A DNA stretch of 64,000 nucleotides from Macrocystis pyrifera (GCA_031763025.1 JASSKH010000005.1:9325849-9389848); one strand, 5' to 3'. Positions 49,041 through 61,050 are shown, numbered from the stretch's first letter. Numbers and translations: made by a program. Notes: generated from the letters alone by a model not told the origin.

Positions 49041-51633
49041 GGAGAGGGGGGGGAGGGGGGGAGGGGGAGGAGGGGAAGGACGAAAAGGAGAAAGTCCTAG
49101 CGCAGTTTGCGAGGGCGTGGAGTTGAGTCGTAAAGTACCCTCGAGCGCCGCCGGGACCGCCGGAGGACGAGCTGCTAGCCGAGGCAACAAGGTCGATTCT
49201 CCCGGCCGTGCCGTCCAGGAGGGGGACACAGCGGTCACGCCCAAGACGCTGGCGGCTCCTAGAAATCGCGGTCACGGTACCGGCACCGCGCGATCGTGTG
49301 GACCCGGCCGAGTTACCCTTTCGACCAGAAAACGAGCCAGGGTTTCGGGGGACGCGTTGTCGCGGGCAGGCATTACTCCTGGGAACGGTTCGGGCGGGGG
49401 GGGGGGGTGGGGGGGGGGAGCGGAGACCTCGGCAAAGTGGGCGGCAGCCGTGGCGGTCGCGGTGGTGGTGGAGGGGGGGAGGGACAAAAGTCCCAGCCAG
49501 GACGGGGCGCGGCCATTCGAGTGAGGTGGTGCTGCTCATGAGCTCATTGGAATCGAAGTCGGTGGCGCTCGCGAAGTCGATGGGTAGGAGGTGAGACGAG
49601 ATGGAGGGAAGGGAGGAGGGGAGGGGCGTGGGAACGAGGAGAGGGGAGGAAGGAACGAAGGAAGGGGAGCGTTGGCGGGAGTAGGAGGGTAGTTGGAGGC
49701 GGTGGCGTTCGTGAGCCCCCATCTCCCTCCTGGCTTCGCAGGCCGCGAGGTCGTTTCGTGCTTGCGCTGTTCCGCACAACGCGTGTGCGCGGCGACGATG
49801 GACCCGCTTGCGTTCCCATTCGCTCGCCCCACGCATGGCGTCGTCGCGGTGCTTCGCCGAGCCAACTTGCAACGCGATAAGGGTGCTCGCCAACTTGGTG
49901 TACGTGTTTTCACGGCCCTACTGTCATCCCTCCTTCCTCATGTGTTCTACCCCCCCCCCCCCCCCCCCCTCGAGCATGATCCAAATTTGTGTCTTTCGTC
50001 TGCGGGCTGTTGTACTTGTACCGTGTATTCCGCCTTCTGACTGGCCCCTTGCACTTTGTTGAAGAACAACACAGTTCACAAAATTGAGCAGCCTAAGCCA
50101 AGAAGTGGACTGCCTCGCGCGCGCTTGCGATTGCCCCCCTGCAATGCATCTTCTACTTTATAATCTAGCATATCTCGCTACTTTTCTTTGTGTCTTCAGT
50201 CTCTTCCTCTCTACTTCTCCCCCCTTCCTTCCCTCCCTCCCTCCCTCCCTCCCTCCCTCTGCACACCGCCAAGGACCCTTAAATATGCAACTACTCTCCC
50301 ACCGCTCTCCCCCCCCCACCGCTCCCCTCCCTCTACCCGCGTCGCGCCCCACACTCCCGTAACCTCCTCCCCCCTCTCCAAATCCCCCTTTCTCTCCCCC
50401 ATCTCCCCCTTCCCTAACCTCCCCCATCCTCCCTCCGCCCCCCCCCGGCCTGGGTCCTTCTCTCTCCAAAGTTACGGCTGGAGGCTGGAGGCTGCGTATA
50501 CCGAAGAGGTGACGCACGCGGTGTGTGGGGCCGACCCCGAAAGCAACAAGGCCAACATCCGCAGCGCCAAGTACCTGCGAGCGGTGGCCGGGGGCAAGTG
50601 GGTAGTGAACGAGGCGTGGCTGCGGGAATGCAAGAAGCGCAGAGGCCGCGCGGAAGAGGAGATGTTCGAGATAGCCGGGGACAGGAAGAGCACCGTCCCC
50701 TCCGCGCCCAGGAGGTCGAGGCTGGCGCACGCTGAATCGGTGAGGATTGGCGACCGACCGATCGACTGCAAGCGCCGCAAGTGCCCTGTGCAGTTTATGA
50801 ATACGTGTATTTTTGTGTTTTGAAGCCAGTGAAGTTGTGCTAGTTGCTGATGTTGCAATTCATAAATGTGTTGCAGTTCTGTTTTTTTTTTCCGCTGCTA
50901 CGATGTAAACTAGGGCTGTTTTATAGGTTTGTGTGTAGGGCTTGTGTGTTTATTGCGCGTACCAGGTAGGCTGCATGTAGGTTATATGTAGGTTATGAGT
51001 AGGCGGTGATAGCAACAACAACAACAACAACAACAAAAAACCTTGAACAAAAAAATGTCAAAACTAAAAAACAAAATGTTCGGCGATGCGCAGGACCGAC
51101 CGGGGCTTTTCCAGGGCATCGCCTTCCACTTCCGGGGGGAGTTCGGGGTGAAGTCGCCCCCTCTGTCGGAGCTCACCCCCATGCTCCTCGCCAACGGAGG
51201 CACCATCGCAGGGACTGTCGAGGCTCTCTTCTCGCGACCGAAAGGAGGTGAAAGGAACGCTGGCAGCGGTGGTGGAAGTGAAGGTGGTAGCGGTGGTAGT
51301 AGTGGCGGTGGCATTGGCGGAAGCTGGAAGCCGAAGTGCGTTGTGATATTCCAACCTTCTTCTGCCTCGCCCGAGGAGGACATTCGAATGCTGGAGAAGG
51401 ATTTGGAAACCTTTTCTACAGCTGGGATGCCGCCTGGTGTGGAGGGTGGGGTTGGGGTGAGGGGTGGCAGTAGCAGCTGCGATGGTGGTGGTGGTGGCGG
51501 TGGTGGTGGAGGAAACGGTGCAGAAGACGGGGACGCCACGGTACATGTGGTTAATCCGCTGTGGTTGGTGGACAGCGTGGGGTCTTTCAGGGTTCTGAAG
51601 CCGACCGTGTTGCACCAGATACAACAATCTTGA
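44417..51633 (+). CDS. BRCA1/BARD1-like RING plus tandem-BRCT protein, about 1,640 aa
   Basis: Exons are 44417-44550, 45174-45391, 45828-49590, 50472-50739 and 51094-51633. Splice phases agree at every junction. The N-terminal C3HC4 RING uses Cys40, Cys43, Cys55, His57, Cys60, Cys63, Cys74 and Cys77. BRCT1 starts at the end of exon 3 (VVLLMSSLESKSVALAKSMG) and runs through EEVTHAV and GGKWVVNEAWLREC. BRCT2 is DRPGLFQGIAFHF to VNPLWLVDSV, with Gly-rich inserts. RING plus tandem BRCT is the BRCA1/BARD1 architecture (ubiquitin ligase and phosphopeptide or nucleosome reader in homologous recombination). Which of the two this is cannot be told, as no ankyrin repeats are seen. The middle has two copies of a GD-V-PG-NK-GG module (about 46,325-46,500 and 48,280-48,446) and acidic and proline-rich stretches. 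Exon 3 shows three apparent frame changes near 46,775, 47,800 and 49,040-49,520. These are either small unrecognised introns or indels in repeats and the 37-G tract. Confidence 0.85.
45138..45156 (+). repeat. Poly-C tract serving as polypyrimidine tract
   Basis: A C run lies 18 bases before the exon 2 acceptor of the BRCA1-like gene (cgctcgcag|T). Confidence 0.85.
45775..45817 (+). repeat. TACCC microsatellite before the exon 3 acceptor
   Basis: About eight TACCC-type units end 10 bases before the acceptor tgtgcag of BRCA1-like exon 3 and appear to supply its pyrimidine tract. Confidence 0.8.
49003..49039 (+). repeat. 37-base poly-G tract inside BRCA1-like exon 3
   Basis: It codes for poly-Gly if in frame. 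Its length decides the reading frame downstream, and one frame change of exon 3 lies between it and 49,520. Confidence 0.9.
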
Positions 51634-54600
51634 CGGATTTTGAAATTCCGTCGGTAGGTGTAGGTATGGATTACCAGGGTATACCGATACGTATTACTTT
51701 CTGTTGAAACGTTGAAATTGGTCTATATATATAGCCAGGATATATTCCTTTTGCCATGGTAGTTTCCGTGCATATGGGTGCTTTTCGCACAGGTCAATGT
51801 TTGAATAACCTTGAGTTTGTTGACGTTACCCTCAATGCCTGATACTCGGGCCCCCCAGACTGACTGTGGCTAGGTGTGTTGTTCCGCTTGCCTGTAGTAT
51901 CTAGACTCCTGCTCTTGGATGACCACGGCAAGAGATTTGACAGTGAGCATTTGTGAGATCGTAATCGGCATCATCGTCCTCGTTATCGACTCCCTTTCTT
52001 TACTACCAGGGTACGAGGATATTCTTCTGGTAGGGCAGTATATACTACTATACTAGGGTGGTATATACTTGCAGTGTATAGAAGGAAGTACAACATGTTT
52101 TTGTTATATTTCTTTTGTACGTACCAGGGTATGTATCATACCCTTCCTTGTGCAGTGGAATGGGATTTGTGCCGCACAAGATGGTATTTTTCCCTTGGCC
52201 TTCTTTGGTATGTACGCGTGGCGAAACCTTGGCGGTTCGTCCCGGTAATGAATTCTGTACGGAAATTCCTTGTACTTCCAGACGTACGCGGTGTTTTTTT
52301 CTGTTGTTCGTGTGCATCGCGAGGCTCTGTGTCTGCCGTTGCGATGATTGTGACTGTTGCTACATTACATATTTTCGGTGCAAGTATGTGCGCAGTCGAG
52401 AGATATTGACATGCATGCAGTATTCTTGCTGTCCACCGTGCGTGGACCATTATCTTGCCCTTTCTTCTTCCCCCCCCCCCCCCCCACACACCTTTTTTGT
52501 TTTCTTCATTTTCTATCTCGAACGTTTTGCGGTGTCGAGCATTTGCACACTGCGTGCATGATCGATCAAGTGCACATGAGAGGGAAGCAAGACGTAACGA
52601 ATGTTTCGCTTCACATGCGTTTCGTTTTTTTATTGTAATTGACAAGACACCTAGGCTGTGAGATGAAGAGTTTGGTCGAAATTCACCTTTGCTAGCTGCG
52701 TGTGATGCTTCGATCGCGTGTGCGTAGGGTGTATGGGCTCGTGAAGGGTATATGTTGGTGACCCTCTGGGTGATACCGGTAGATAGTACCGAGGTCAACA
52801 GGAAGATTTTACAAAGGCGGCCAGACTTGTTTATTTTGCGCACGGATACTCTAACCCAGACTGTTGCCTTGCATCGCACCTGGTAAGTGTTCAGGTTGTC
52901 CTGTGTCAATCGAATACGTGTGAGATGCTCGTTTAGTCTTCAAAACCTGACAGTAAGTGTACGCTACGAGCTCGCAAGCTATTTGGTACGCACTTCTGGT
53001 AGGGATGCCATATATACTCCTTGTATGTGTTGCAGGTCAGCAGATCTAGCCCAGACCTGATATCTGATGCTCTCGGGTTTGTGCTGCTCAAGTTTTGTAG
53101 TATGCAATTGGTGCAGATTGTGCGTGCTCCATGCATGTGACATCGGCTCTTCCTGACATACCTGGTACGATAAACTCTCCGTAATATATTCACCCGCAAT
53201 GAACGGCAGAACGATGCCCTTCGGGTGATTCGCTGGCTTTCTGCATCATTTTTAATACGGAGTGCACTTGATCATTTCGCACTCCGAATCTCACCCTCAG
53301 ACACTACCTGGAGGGTACCTGCATGAGGGCTGGAATCAATAGCCTGGTCCTGCCAGTTCTACCACGAAAAAATGAAAGCGCAAGCAATGAGAAAGACACA
53401 TCACACTCGACCCTGTTTTCTATCTACATCCTGGGAATGTCTCGTGGAGTTTGTTGATATTTCCGGCTCTTGATTGCAGTAAATAGCACCTACCTGTCAA
53501 TATACCGAACTATAAAAACATTGGGAGTCAAAAAAAAACGTTATTATATATAGGGTGATCGCGAAGAATTTGGTTGGGTTGGGTTTCTTGCTTTCTGTTT
53601 CCTATCTAGTAGCAATGCCAACCGACGAAAAATTAATTGCTGTGGGAAAATGACCAAAACGACGTTTGTAACCTCTACGCAGTAAGCATTCTTGGGTTGG
53701 ACATCTGTGTGGGTTGCATAGCAAACGGAGCACTGGCTAGCGCCTTCGGGTTTACCTGTGTAACGAATCAGCTTCTGTTTCAAATATTCATATAAGCCAA
53801 TCAAACTGGATTATCGCAAACAACCCTATTGTAAAATACATTTTTAAACCTGCGAGTACCGGTAGAGATCCAGGATGAAACACAAAATCGCTCTGTACTT
53901 GAGACAAAAAATACAAAAATACCAATACAAGTTTCTCTCGTCCGAATTGACCCAAAGAAATTCGAAGCGTATCGCAAAATCATGCCCGGGTTGTTCTGAA
54001 TCTTCAAGGAGCCGACGTAAATAAACGATTACTACTAAAGCGATCGGTTCTTTGTCAACCACCCACTTTTCTCGGGTCCCTCTGGCTACCACGTGGGGCC
54101 GTCTCTGAGCACTTCGTAGGATCATATAAATTAAAAAGAACCCTTCAATTGCGACATTTGTTCATAGATTTACCGACAATACGCCAGCTGTGAGGTTTCC
54201 CAACCCGACTATTGCGGGTCTATACTGTGCTCAGCCTCGCAAGCGTGTCGTTGTACAACGGTTTCACTTCACTCACAAACGTCTTGTTCTATGTACAAAC
54301 GTGTGCTATTGACACAGCCACGATGCCGCCGCGGCCTTCGCGACGTGTACGTGTCATAACTATGTTTTTGCCGGTCGAACCCCCCCGCAAACATGCCGAA
54401 TACCATGAAGATGCAAGAACATGCGAAAAATTGCCCCGACTTATCTACGAAACGATCAAGTCTAGCAGAAAAGCATATTGGCCAACCTGCTGTACACAAT
54501 AATCTACCAATCATATCCAAACGCCGTTCATTAAGGCCATCGGTCATTACAAATTACCAGGTAACTTCGCCGAAACACCTACCGGTACATGTTTTTTTGT

Positions 54601-56103
54601 TAACATTTGACGGAGGGGGCTACTAAGACTTCCACCGTTCCGGCGTCCGCGAGGGTGTAGGTTGGGTTCACTCTTCACATCAACGACAGAAGATGCGGGA
54701 AATCAGCACACCACCACTTCTACTCTACTGCCACTGCTCTGCTGATGCTGCTTGTAATGCTGTGGTTGCAGTTGCTGCTGGTGGTGTCGTTGCTGCTGCC
54801 GTTAATGTTGCTGATGCAATACTGCCACTACTGCTGCTGCTGCGCGTCTACATGCAGATGTATAGTCGGCACCGACCCTCGGTCAGGGGAGTGGTCGTAA
54901 AGGTTGCACCACTAAAACAGGTGTCGCTCGCGATAAGACCTCCTGCGGTTTCAATCGTACCACTCCCCCCGATTCGTCTAGTCCTCCTCATCGCAAGCAA
55001 CGACGCGATGGCCTACCGCGGTCGATGCAGCTATACGCGATACTGTACGAGTACGCTAAAGTAGAAACGGTCGGTGATCTGTCATCCGCTGTGAGCGCTG
55101 GAAGCGGAAAGCTGTATGCCTTGCCAAAATAGGGAAATACTCCCGAAGGCTCAGCGCTACACGTACCCACGGCAGTGAGTAGTAGTGCTAATAGTACATA
55201 CTGGCATATAATAGCCCTCACGAAACCTTTACATCAGTACAACAGTACCAATGTGGCTTGTCCTACGCAACACAGGGTTATCCCCCCGATCTGTCTCTCT
55301 CAGTATCTCTCCCCTTCGCGCGCTCCAGACGAGCACCAAACGTTGACGCACACTTGTTAGCCTGCCTTGTCGTGCCGGCAGTGGCCAAAGCAGCACTACA
55401 AGCACGTCCCCATCGCGCGTGCAAAACCTGGGCACACCGACACCCCGATAGCAGCGAACGATGTCAATCCACAAACAACACGACAACCCGGTGCCAAAGC
55501 ACCCCGGAATGGGCGACGTGTTGTGGCGACGGAACAGCATGTACCCCCCCCCACTTCCCACAACAACACCGATGCCTCTGAAACTGCTACCACCCACGGC
55601 TGTTGTTGCTCTCGCATGCATGACTAAAGTGAAAACAAAACAAACATCAACATGACGATAGCGTTTTTTGGTTGGTGAGTCGCCCCCGACGAAAGGGGGG
55701 GGGGAAGCAATCGAAATACACTGGCCGGCCTGGGAGCCGAAGGAAATATATTTCACTATTACCACTGGTGCGCACGCACGCAGATAATACTAATGTGCTC
55801 AGTTCGAAGCACATTATCTGCCTTCCGCCAATGCACAGAGCGCAGAAATCAATCCAACATACATGATAGAAGTGATACCCGTATCCCTTTTCGAAGTACC
55901 ATAACGCGAAAGCTCACGAAACGATAAACCGAAAACCATCGCTCTCGCCCAATCCCTTCGCCTTCCTTGCGTGTACGCACTCAAAACCGCCTCTACTAAT
56001 ACCAGGACATACGGTCTCAGCAGTAGTAGCAGTAGCATAACAGTAGCAGTCGTAACGACCGTAACCTGCCCCCGCTCAAGTCAGTCAGCCAAGTAAAGCC
56101 GAA
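51634..56103. other. Tail-to-tail intergenic region, no gene recognised
   Basis: A 257-residue minus frame at 52,136-52,909 crosses a poly-G tract and has no motif. A 178-residue minus frame at 55,229-55,765 likewise resembles nothing known. CTG-rich sequence occurs at 54,730-54,850. Confidence 0.45.
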
Positions 56104-57766
56104 TCAGTCCACCCTGTGCGTGCATTGCGGACATGCGCCGGAGGTATGCAGCCAATCATTGATGCAGTTCGCGTGGTACAGATGGAAGCAGGGCAGACGC
56201 GTCACCACTTCCCCCACGCCGAATTCATCGAGACAAATGCAGCACTCCCGCGCATCCTCGTCGCCTGCCATGCGTGACAGCCAGTCCGCGCCCAGCGTCT
56301 CCTGCGGCAGCGCCGCGATTGCCGCCGCCGAAGCCGGCCTTGCACCTCCGCCGCCGCCCGCCCCCGCCTCTCCCCCCCGTAACTCCCGCCGCCATGCCCT
56401 CCGCGACCTCCGCCGCCGCCGCGTTCGAGAGCCTCATCTCCTGCATGTGCTCCAGCAGCATCCGCCAATCGCGCGCCACGCCCTGTCTCGCCGGGTTCTC
56501 GAATTCAATCGGTACGTGATTACGTCGCCCCGCGGGTTCTCCAAAACGTGTGAGGCCGTCATGTTCATCGCGCCCGTCGAGGGCAGCGTTGTCGCGACCT
56601 CCACCGCCGCCACCACCACCACCACCACCGCCTCCTCGTCCTCTGGAATCAAACCTGAACCCGGCGCCGAGCGCGGCACCCGCGGCTCCGCCCACGATGG
56701 CACCCTGCATTATCGACGCCAGCACCCGTCTCGGTGGACTGCCGGGGGTCATCGTCGAAAGCACCCCCGCCCCAAGCGCCCCTGTTGCGGACCCCGCCGC
56801 GGCATCGGATACAGCGCGTTCACCGCCATGGCTGTCGTTATTACCACCACCAATACCGCCACCGTCACTAGCACCGGCGCTAAGGCCATCGCTGAAGCCG
56901 CCGCGAATGGTCACGCCGTTGCGGCCGCGGGTGGTCACACCGCCGCCACCGCCCTCGCCGCGTTCGTGCGGCGGCATGCGCGTGCTGCACATGCCGCAAC
57001 GCGACGACCGGCGATCGTTGAGGAAGGTGCATCCTTCGCACGCCCACTCGGTCTGGCCAACACCGCCAGCGGTGGCGGCAACGGCGGAAACACCGCCTGC
57101 ACCCCCGCCCCCACCCCCGTCCCCACCACTACCCCCCCCCCCAGCTACATCGGGCCCAAGAAAATCCGCTATCCTCGCTGCATTACCGCTACGCGCGGCG
57201 CCGGAGCGACGGGCTCTAACGATTGCCGCTGCTGTTGCCTCGGTGGTACCGTCGATCGTGCCCCCGTCTGGGCCGCCATCACCCCCCGGTAGCGCATGTG
57301 CCGACGCGCCACTCCGCCAGCGATGGGGCTCCTCCTCACCGGCGAGAACCCCCTCTCCCGGCCGCAGCCCCGGCGGCTGCTCCTGCCTCATCTCGCTTGC
57401 CCCCTCCCCGCCCACGGTACTTTCCAGCGCCAATAATCTACGCTCTGACGTCTCCTCCCAGCACTTATCATCGGTCCCTGGCTCCGACGGTCGCTCCTGC
57501 TTTCTCTCGCTTGCCCCCTCGCTTCCCACCACGGTTCCCAACTCTCCTAATCTCCGCTCCATCCCTCTCTTCCCATGGTTCTCCTCGTCCATCAAAGACT
57601 CTGGCGGCCGCTCCTGTCTCATCCTCCTTGACCTCGCCCTATACCTCCTTGGCTTCTCCATTGTACTGTCCACAGCCCTCCACCCCTCCCTCTCCGTTCC
57701 GATCTCCCTTCTTCTCCGCTCAACCTCCCTCCTTATCGCGTCCCACGTCCGATCCCTCTCTGCCAT
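56104..57766 (-). CDS. RING-H2 E3 ubiquitin ligase with NZF zinc finger, about 553 aa, one apparent frameshift
   Basis: The first ATG after the upstream open frame is at 57,766 (MAERDRTWDAI). The order is: a charged, Arg/Glu-rich N-terminal half with an imperfect internal repeat (VGSEGASE/VGGEGASE); a RanBP2/NZF finger (WACEGCTFLNDRRSSRCGMC, about residues 239-264); a glycine-zipper-like segment (GAIVGGAAGAALGAG); poly-Gly; and a C-terminal RING-H2. The RING-H2 (CCICLDEF, LPCFHLYHANCINDWL, ACPQC) ends at TGA 56106-56104. The Thr-Phe after the second NZF Cys is the pair that contacts ubiquitin in binding-competent NZFs. The RING lies in a different frame from the rest. Removing one G from the G7 tract near 56,375-56,381 joins them, giving a typical ALPQETLGADWL linker. 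It is probably a ubiquitin ligase. The substrate is unknown. Confidence 0.85.
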
Positions 57767-57820
57767 GCCTTGGATGTGAACTTCTTGCCAAGACGGATCG
57801 GCCCCCGCCGGCCACGGCAA

Positions 57821-58891
57821 CGGCAGTCACGAAGGTCGGGAGACCCCCCCAGCAGCGAACACGTTCGGGGGAGGAGACCGCCCCTTCCGGATCGCCAGGA
57901 AGCGATGGTGACAGCGACAGCGACGGGATGGGGAGCAGGGACGGAGATGGGGATTGGAGATGGGGATGGCCGTGTCCGCGGCGGTCGGGGGAAGCGATCA
58001 CACCGTGCCCTGTACGCCTGGCGGTTGTCGATCGGTACCTGTTTATATGTCAGCGCATGGTTTTAAAAGAAAAGCGCAACAAATGTTTTTGCGCGGCACA
58101 GCACGGCACAGCACGGCATGGCGAGGTGCAGGCACACCACAATGGCGTGGCGGTGGGGGGTGGCTAAGTGGTCATTGGAACCCCCAGGAGAGAAGTGAGG
58201 GGACGGTGGGGTAGGGCAGGAGGCGAGGGGGGGGGGGGGGCGGGGGGGGGGGAGACAAGGAAGCTAGGATAGCTCTCGTTATGAACCTCGTCGTGAAAAC
58301 ATATTCCGCAGGAAAGAGCAAGATAAGTTAGCGGAACTCCTGACATCGACTTAGGATAGATCTTCAACGGGGGGATTGTAACTTTACACGAATGTTTAAC
58401 TTACAACTTCGTCTTACGAGAAGAATCATGGTTCGCCGCTCGCAAATCGTGATCCACAGCTAAAAAAAAAAAAGTGATAATCGAAAGCGGCGAAGCAGCG
58501 TTTCTAGCTCGTTTTGGGTTCGGGTTAGGGCCAGGGTTAGGGTTAGGAGTTGGGTTGGGTCGACGCCCGTGCCGTGATCTCAACATCGGAAGTGTGCTTC
58601 TTAGCCGGCACAATCGTGAACAACCAATAGCCCGACCCCTGGAAGATCTACCCTAAGACGTTGTTACATGGGCTCTACTTTTGCTGCTGTTATTCATCGC
58701 CTTGCCAGGTACAGGGTTCGGAGCGCGTGGACGCACGGAGGAGTAAATTGAAAGGAGGGCGAGAGGATCAAAGCGGTCACCAACTGGCGCTGCCGCAGGC
58801 TACCGGCTGCATGTTTCCGCTGAAAAGGGAGGTTTTATCGTTCGGTCCGAGGCGTTTACCACTGGGGATACCTGGTATGTATGTTACGATA
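57821..58891. other. No gene recognised upstream of the RING-H2 gene
   Basis: The likely promoter of the minus-strand RING-H2 gene lies in the left part. Poly-G blocks occur at about 58,228-58,251, and a telomere-like patch at 58,515-58,560. Confidence 0.45.
58515..58560 (+). repeat. Interstitial telomere-like repeat
   Basis: Degenerate TTAGGG-type units (GGGTTAGGGCCAGGGTTAGG and variants) cover about 45 bp. It is too short and degenerate to be a chromosome end. Confidence 0.65.
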
Positions 58892-59010
58892 GTACGGGAG
58901 AAAAAAATTGTGATTAAATAAAACTACAGTAAATATAATGTCTACACATAGGGGGATGAATGTTGTTTGGGCCAATCGTGGGTTCTGACTACTTATGCCC
59001 CCTCGTAATA
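58892..59010. mobile_element. Possible degenerate MITE of the TA family
   Basis: The left word GATAGTACGGGAG and right word TATGCCCCCTCGTAATAG resemble the TTACGGGGG/CCCCCGTAA termini, and the length fits (about 119 bp). The interior does not align. Confidence 0.35.
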
Positions 59011-59747
59011 GCTGATGCCTGCACTGATGGCGCCACGGGTTGTTTTTCGTTCCTCTTTCTACCGGACGACACCGGACCTGATTAGTGACCACCGGACCAC
59101 CGGCTCATACAGAATTCGGGGGAATGAGATATGAAGAGGCACCGGTACACTATTGAGGCCACTGTGGAACCCTTAGGAAGCTGTTGTTGAATAGCCGCGC
59201 GTAGGCGTTTCGCCAAAAAATACAAACGCCTTGTAAATAGGGTGAAGGGGGCAAACAAGATCCGTTCTTCTAAGTTTCAAATTCCGCTGAAAAAGTAAAT
59301 GAAAGCCAGAGCTTTTTAGCCCTTTCAAAGTATGCTGCGGGTTCAATAACTTTCACTGCTGTACCTCTCACGGGAACGTATTTTTAGTTTCCGCCCTTTT
59401 CGAGTACGTCAGCTCACTGTTAATATTACAATAGTTCAAACGATCCGCCTGGAAATCAACGTTGTTTTACGTACTGCAGTGAAAGGCGTTTTTTCATCGG
59501 TGATGCAGCCATGGTACTGCTGTAGGCTCCGGCACGTGAAATGAAATGTTTAGTGATTTTGCGAGTTTGTTGTGCTTCTGGCACGCAACTTTGACTTCAC
59601 GAGTTGTTTCTGGCTGCCTACGATTGCTCGCGTCTGGCGCACCCGACGCCTTTACACAACCCATGAGGAGTGTGCTCTAGTTTCGCGGGCTGTGGTTGTG
59701 TTATGGTACTGCTTTGAATGAAGCTGAAAGGCCGGTAATTCCCTGGG

Positions 59748-60000
59748 GAGGCGCTCTACGATAGAGGTTCACCCGAAGTTTTCTGAGGCTCCTCACTTGA
59801 CCTTAAGGAGCTCCATACCTCACCCGAAAACCGACGTCAGCAAAAATCAAATTGCATCCCGATGAATAATCTCATGGCCCAAGTATACAAAAAGTCATAT
59901 TTCGAAACAAGATTCTCATTGGGTCGATTTTGAGTTAAAGAGCCCCGTCATCCAGAAAAAAAAAAAAGCGGGAATGAGCTACCTCTATCGCAGAACGCAT
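59748..60000. mobile_element. 253-bp MITE inside the 5' repeat
   Basis: It is flanked by CTGGG on both sides (59,743-59,747 and 60,001-60,005). The ends GGCGCTCTACGATAGAGGT and, inverted, TGCGTTCTGCGATAGAGGT are imperfect terminal repeats. The 3' repeat at about 61,560 has a single CTGGG at the same place, giving the empty site. Confidence 0.8.
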
Positions 60001-60198
60001 CTGGGTTCAGGTAGCGGGATCGTATTTGGACTACTTGAGAGGCGTTTCTTAGATGGAAAACCAGGGGGGGTTTTCCCAGCGAGGCACGAGCCTTGCTCTC
60101 AGTCTCCACCGTGCACGAAAGGAATAAAGCTGCTCTTCTTCTATCTCTAAGCAACTTGACAAGTGAGTCCCAACGAGTACCTCATCAACAGGCAAAAC

Positions 60199-60315
60199 TA
60201 TTACGGGGGACCATAGTAAATAGGACCAAATATCGTTACTAAAAATAAGCAAATATATAGGTTTTTGTGTGTACCTAAGGTCCTATTTAACTATTTAGTA
60301 TGGCCCCCCGTAATA
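60199..60315. mobile_element. TA-targeting MITE, copy 4, inside the 5' repeat
   Basis: Ends are TTACGGGGGACCATAGTAAA and the inverse, flanked by TA. The 3' repeat reads GGCAAACCTAACAAGGG at 61,748-61,764. The 5' repeat reads GGCAAAAC, TA, element, TA, ACAAGGG. This is a paralogous empty site that proves the TA duplication. Confidence 0.9.
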
Positions 60316-60699
60316 ACAAGGGATACAAAGTGCCCCGACCTTGAAGTTAACAAGTGGCGTCGAGGCCCATGGGAGTGCAAAACGCGGGGATTGGAATGAT
60401 GTCCTTGTGCACGACAATCTGGTGGAACGAGGAGACCAAACCAAAGAGGGAAAACACTCGCCCTTCCCCAGGGAGTCGAGGGAGGAAGCTTCCAGCCTCG
60501 CTGGGTCGACCATCGAGCTGAAGACATCTAGCTCCTCACCGCAGAGCAGGACGTCACGGTTAGCCGCGCAAACTTACTCTCCGTCGGGAGGGCTGACGTT
60601 CCCCCTCCCTCCCCCCGCGACCCCGAAAACCGTGGACTTCGAGTCCCCCAACTCGGAAGACACTAGCCTGGCGGCCGCAGAACCAGAGCTACGGCCTTC

Positions 60700-61050
60700 T
60701 TTCTGCTCTCCAGGTTTCGTCGAACAGTGTACGAGGCTCGACCTTTATGCCCGCATGGACCTCCCTCTCCACACCGACCAGGACAGCGATCGTCAAGCAC
60801 TGGACGGACATCTCGGGCCACGTCGAGGGGATCGCGGCGGCGGCGCTCGACCAAGCGGCGCTAGACCAAGCCGACCTCGCCAGTACCAGGCAAAAGGGCG
60901 GCCGAGCGGGCCTTGGTCGAGGCCGAAGCCTTCGGGGCCGTCTCGGAAAAGACCATGCGACACCGAGCGATCGCGCTCACCGCAGCCAGGCAAGAAGCGT
61001 CAACTGCCGCCCGCGCCTCAGACGCTGCCGCCAGCGCCTGAGGGGTCTTG
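60700..61050 (+). pseudogene. Broken Ala-rich coding remnant inside the LTR-like element
   Basis: One frame gives SGHVEGIAAAALDQAALDQA, and a shifted frame continues AAERALVEAEAFGAVSEKTM and TAARQEASTAARASDAA before a stop near 61,040. The pattern is coiled-coil-like and could be a gag-type remnant. No family is assigned. Confidence 0.35.

Noticed and set aside
48937-49893. 318-residue minus-strand frame
   Set aside because: It is a shadow of the Gly-rich coding strand and the poly-G tract, with no conserved features.
52136-52909. 257-residue minus-strand frame
   Set aside because: It crosses a C/G homopolymer and A+T-rich sequence, with no domain or splice support.
56120-58167. Long plus-strand frames of 390, 409 and 314 residues
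   Set aside because: They are antisense to the NZF/RING-H2 gene. They are Pro/Ala-rich shadows, while the minus strand shows real zinc fingers.
58515-58560. True telomere
   Set aside because: Only about 45 bp of degenerate TTAGGG-like words, flanked by ordinary sequence on both sides.
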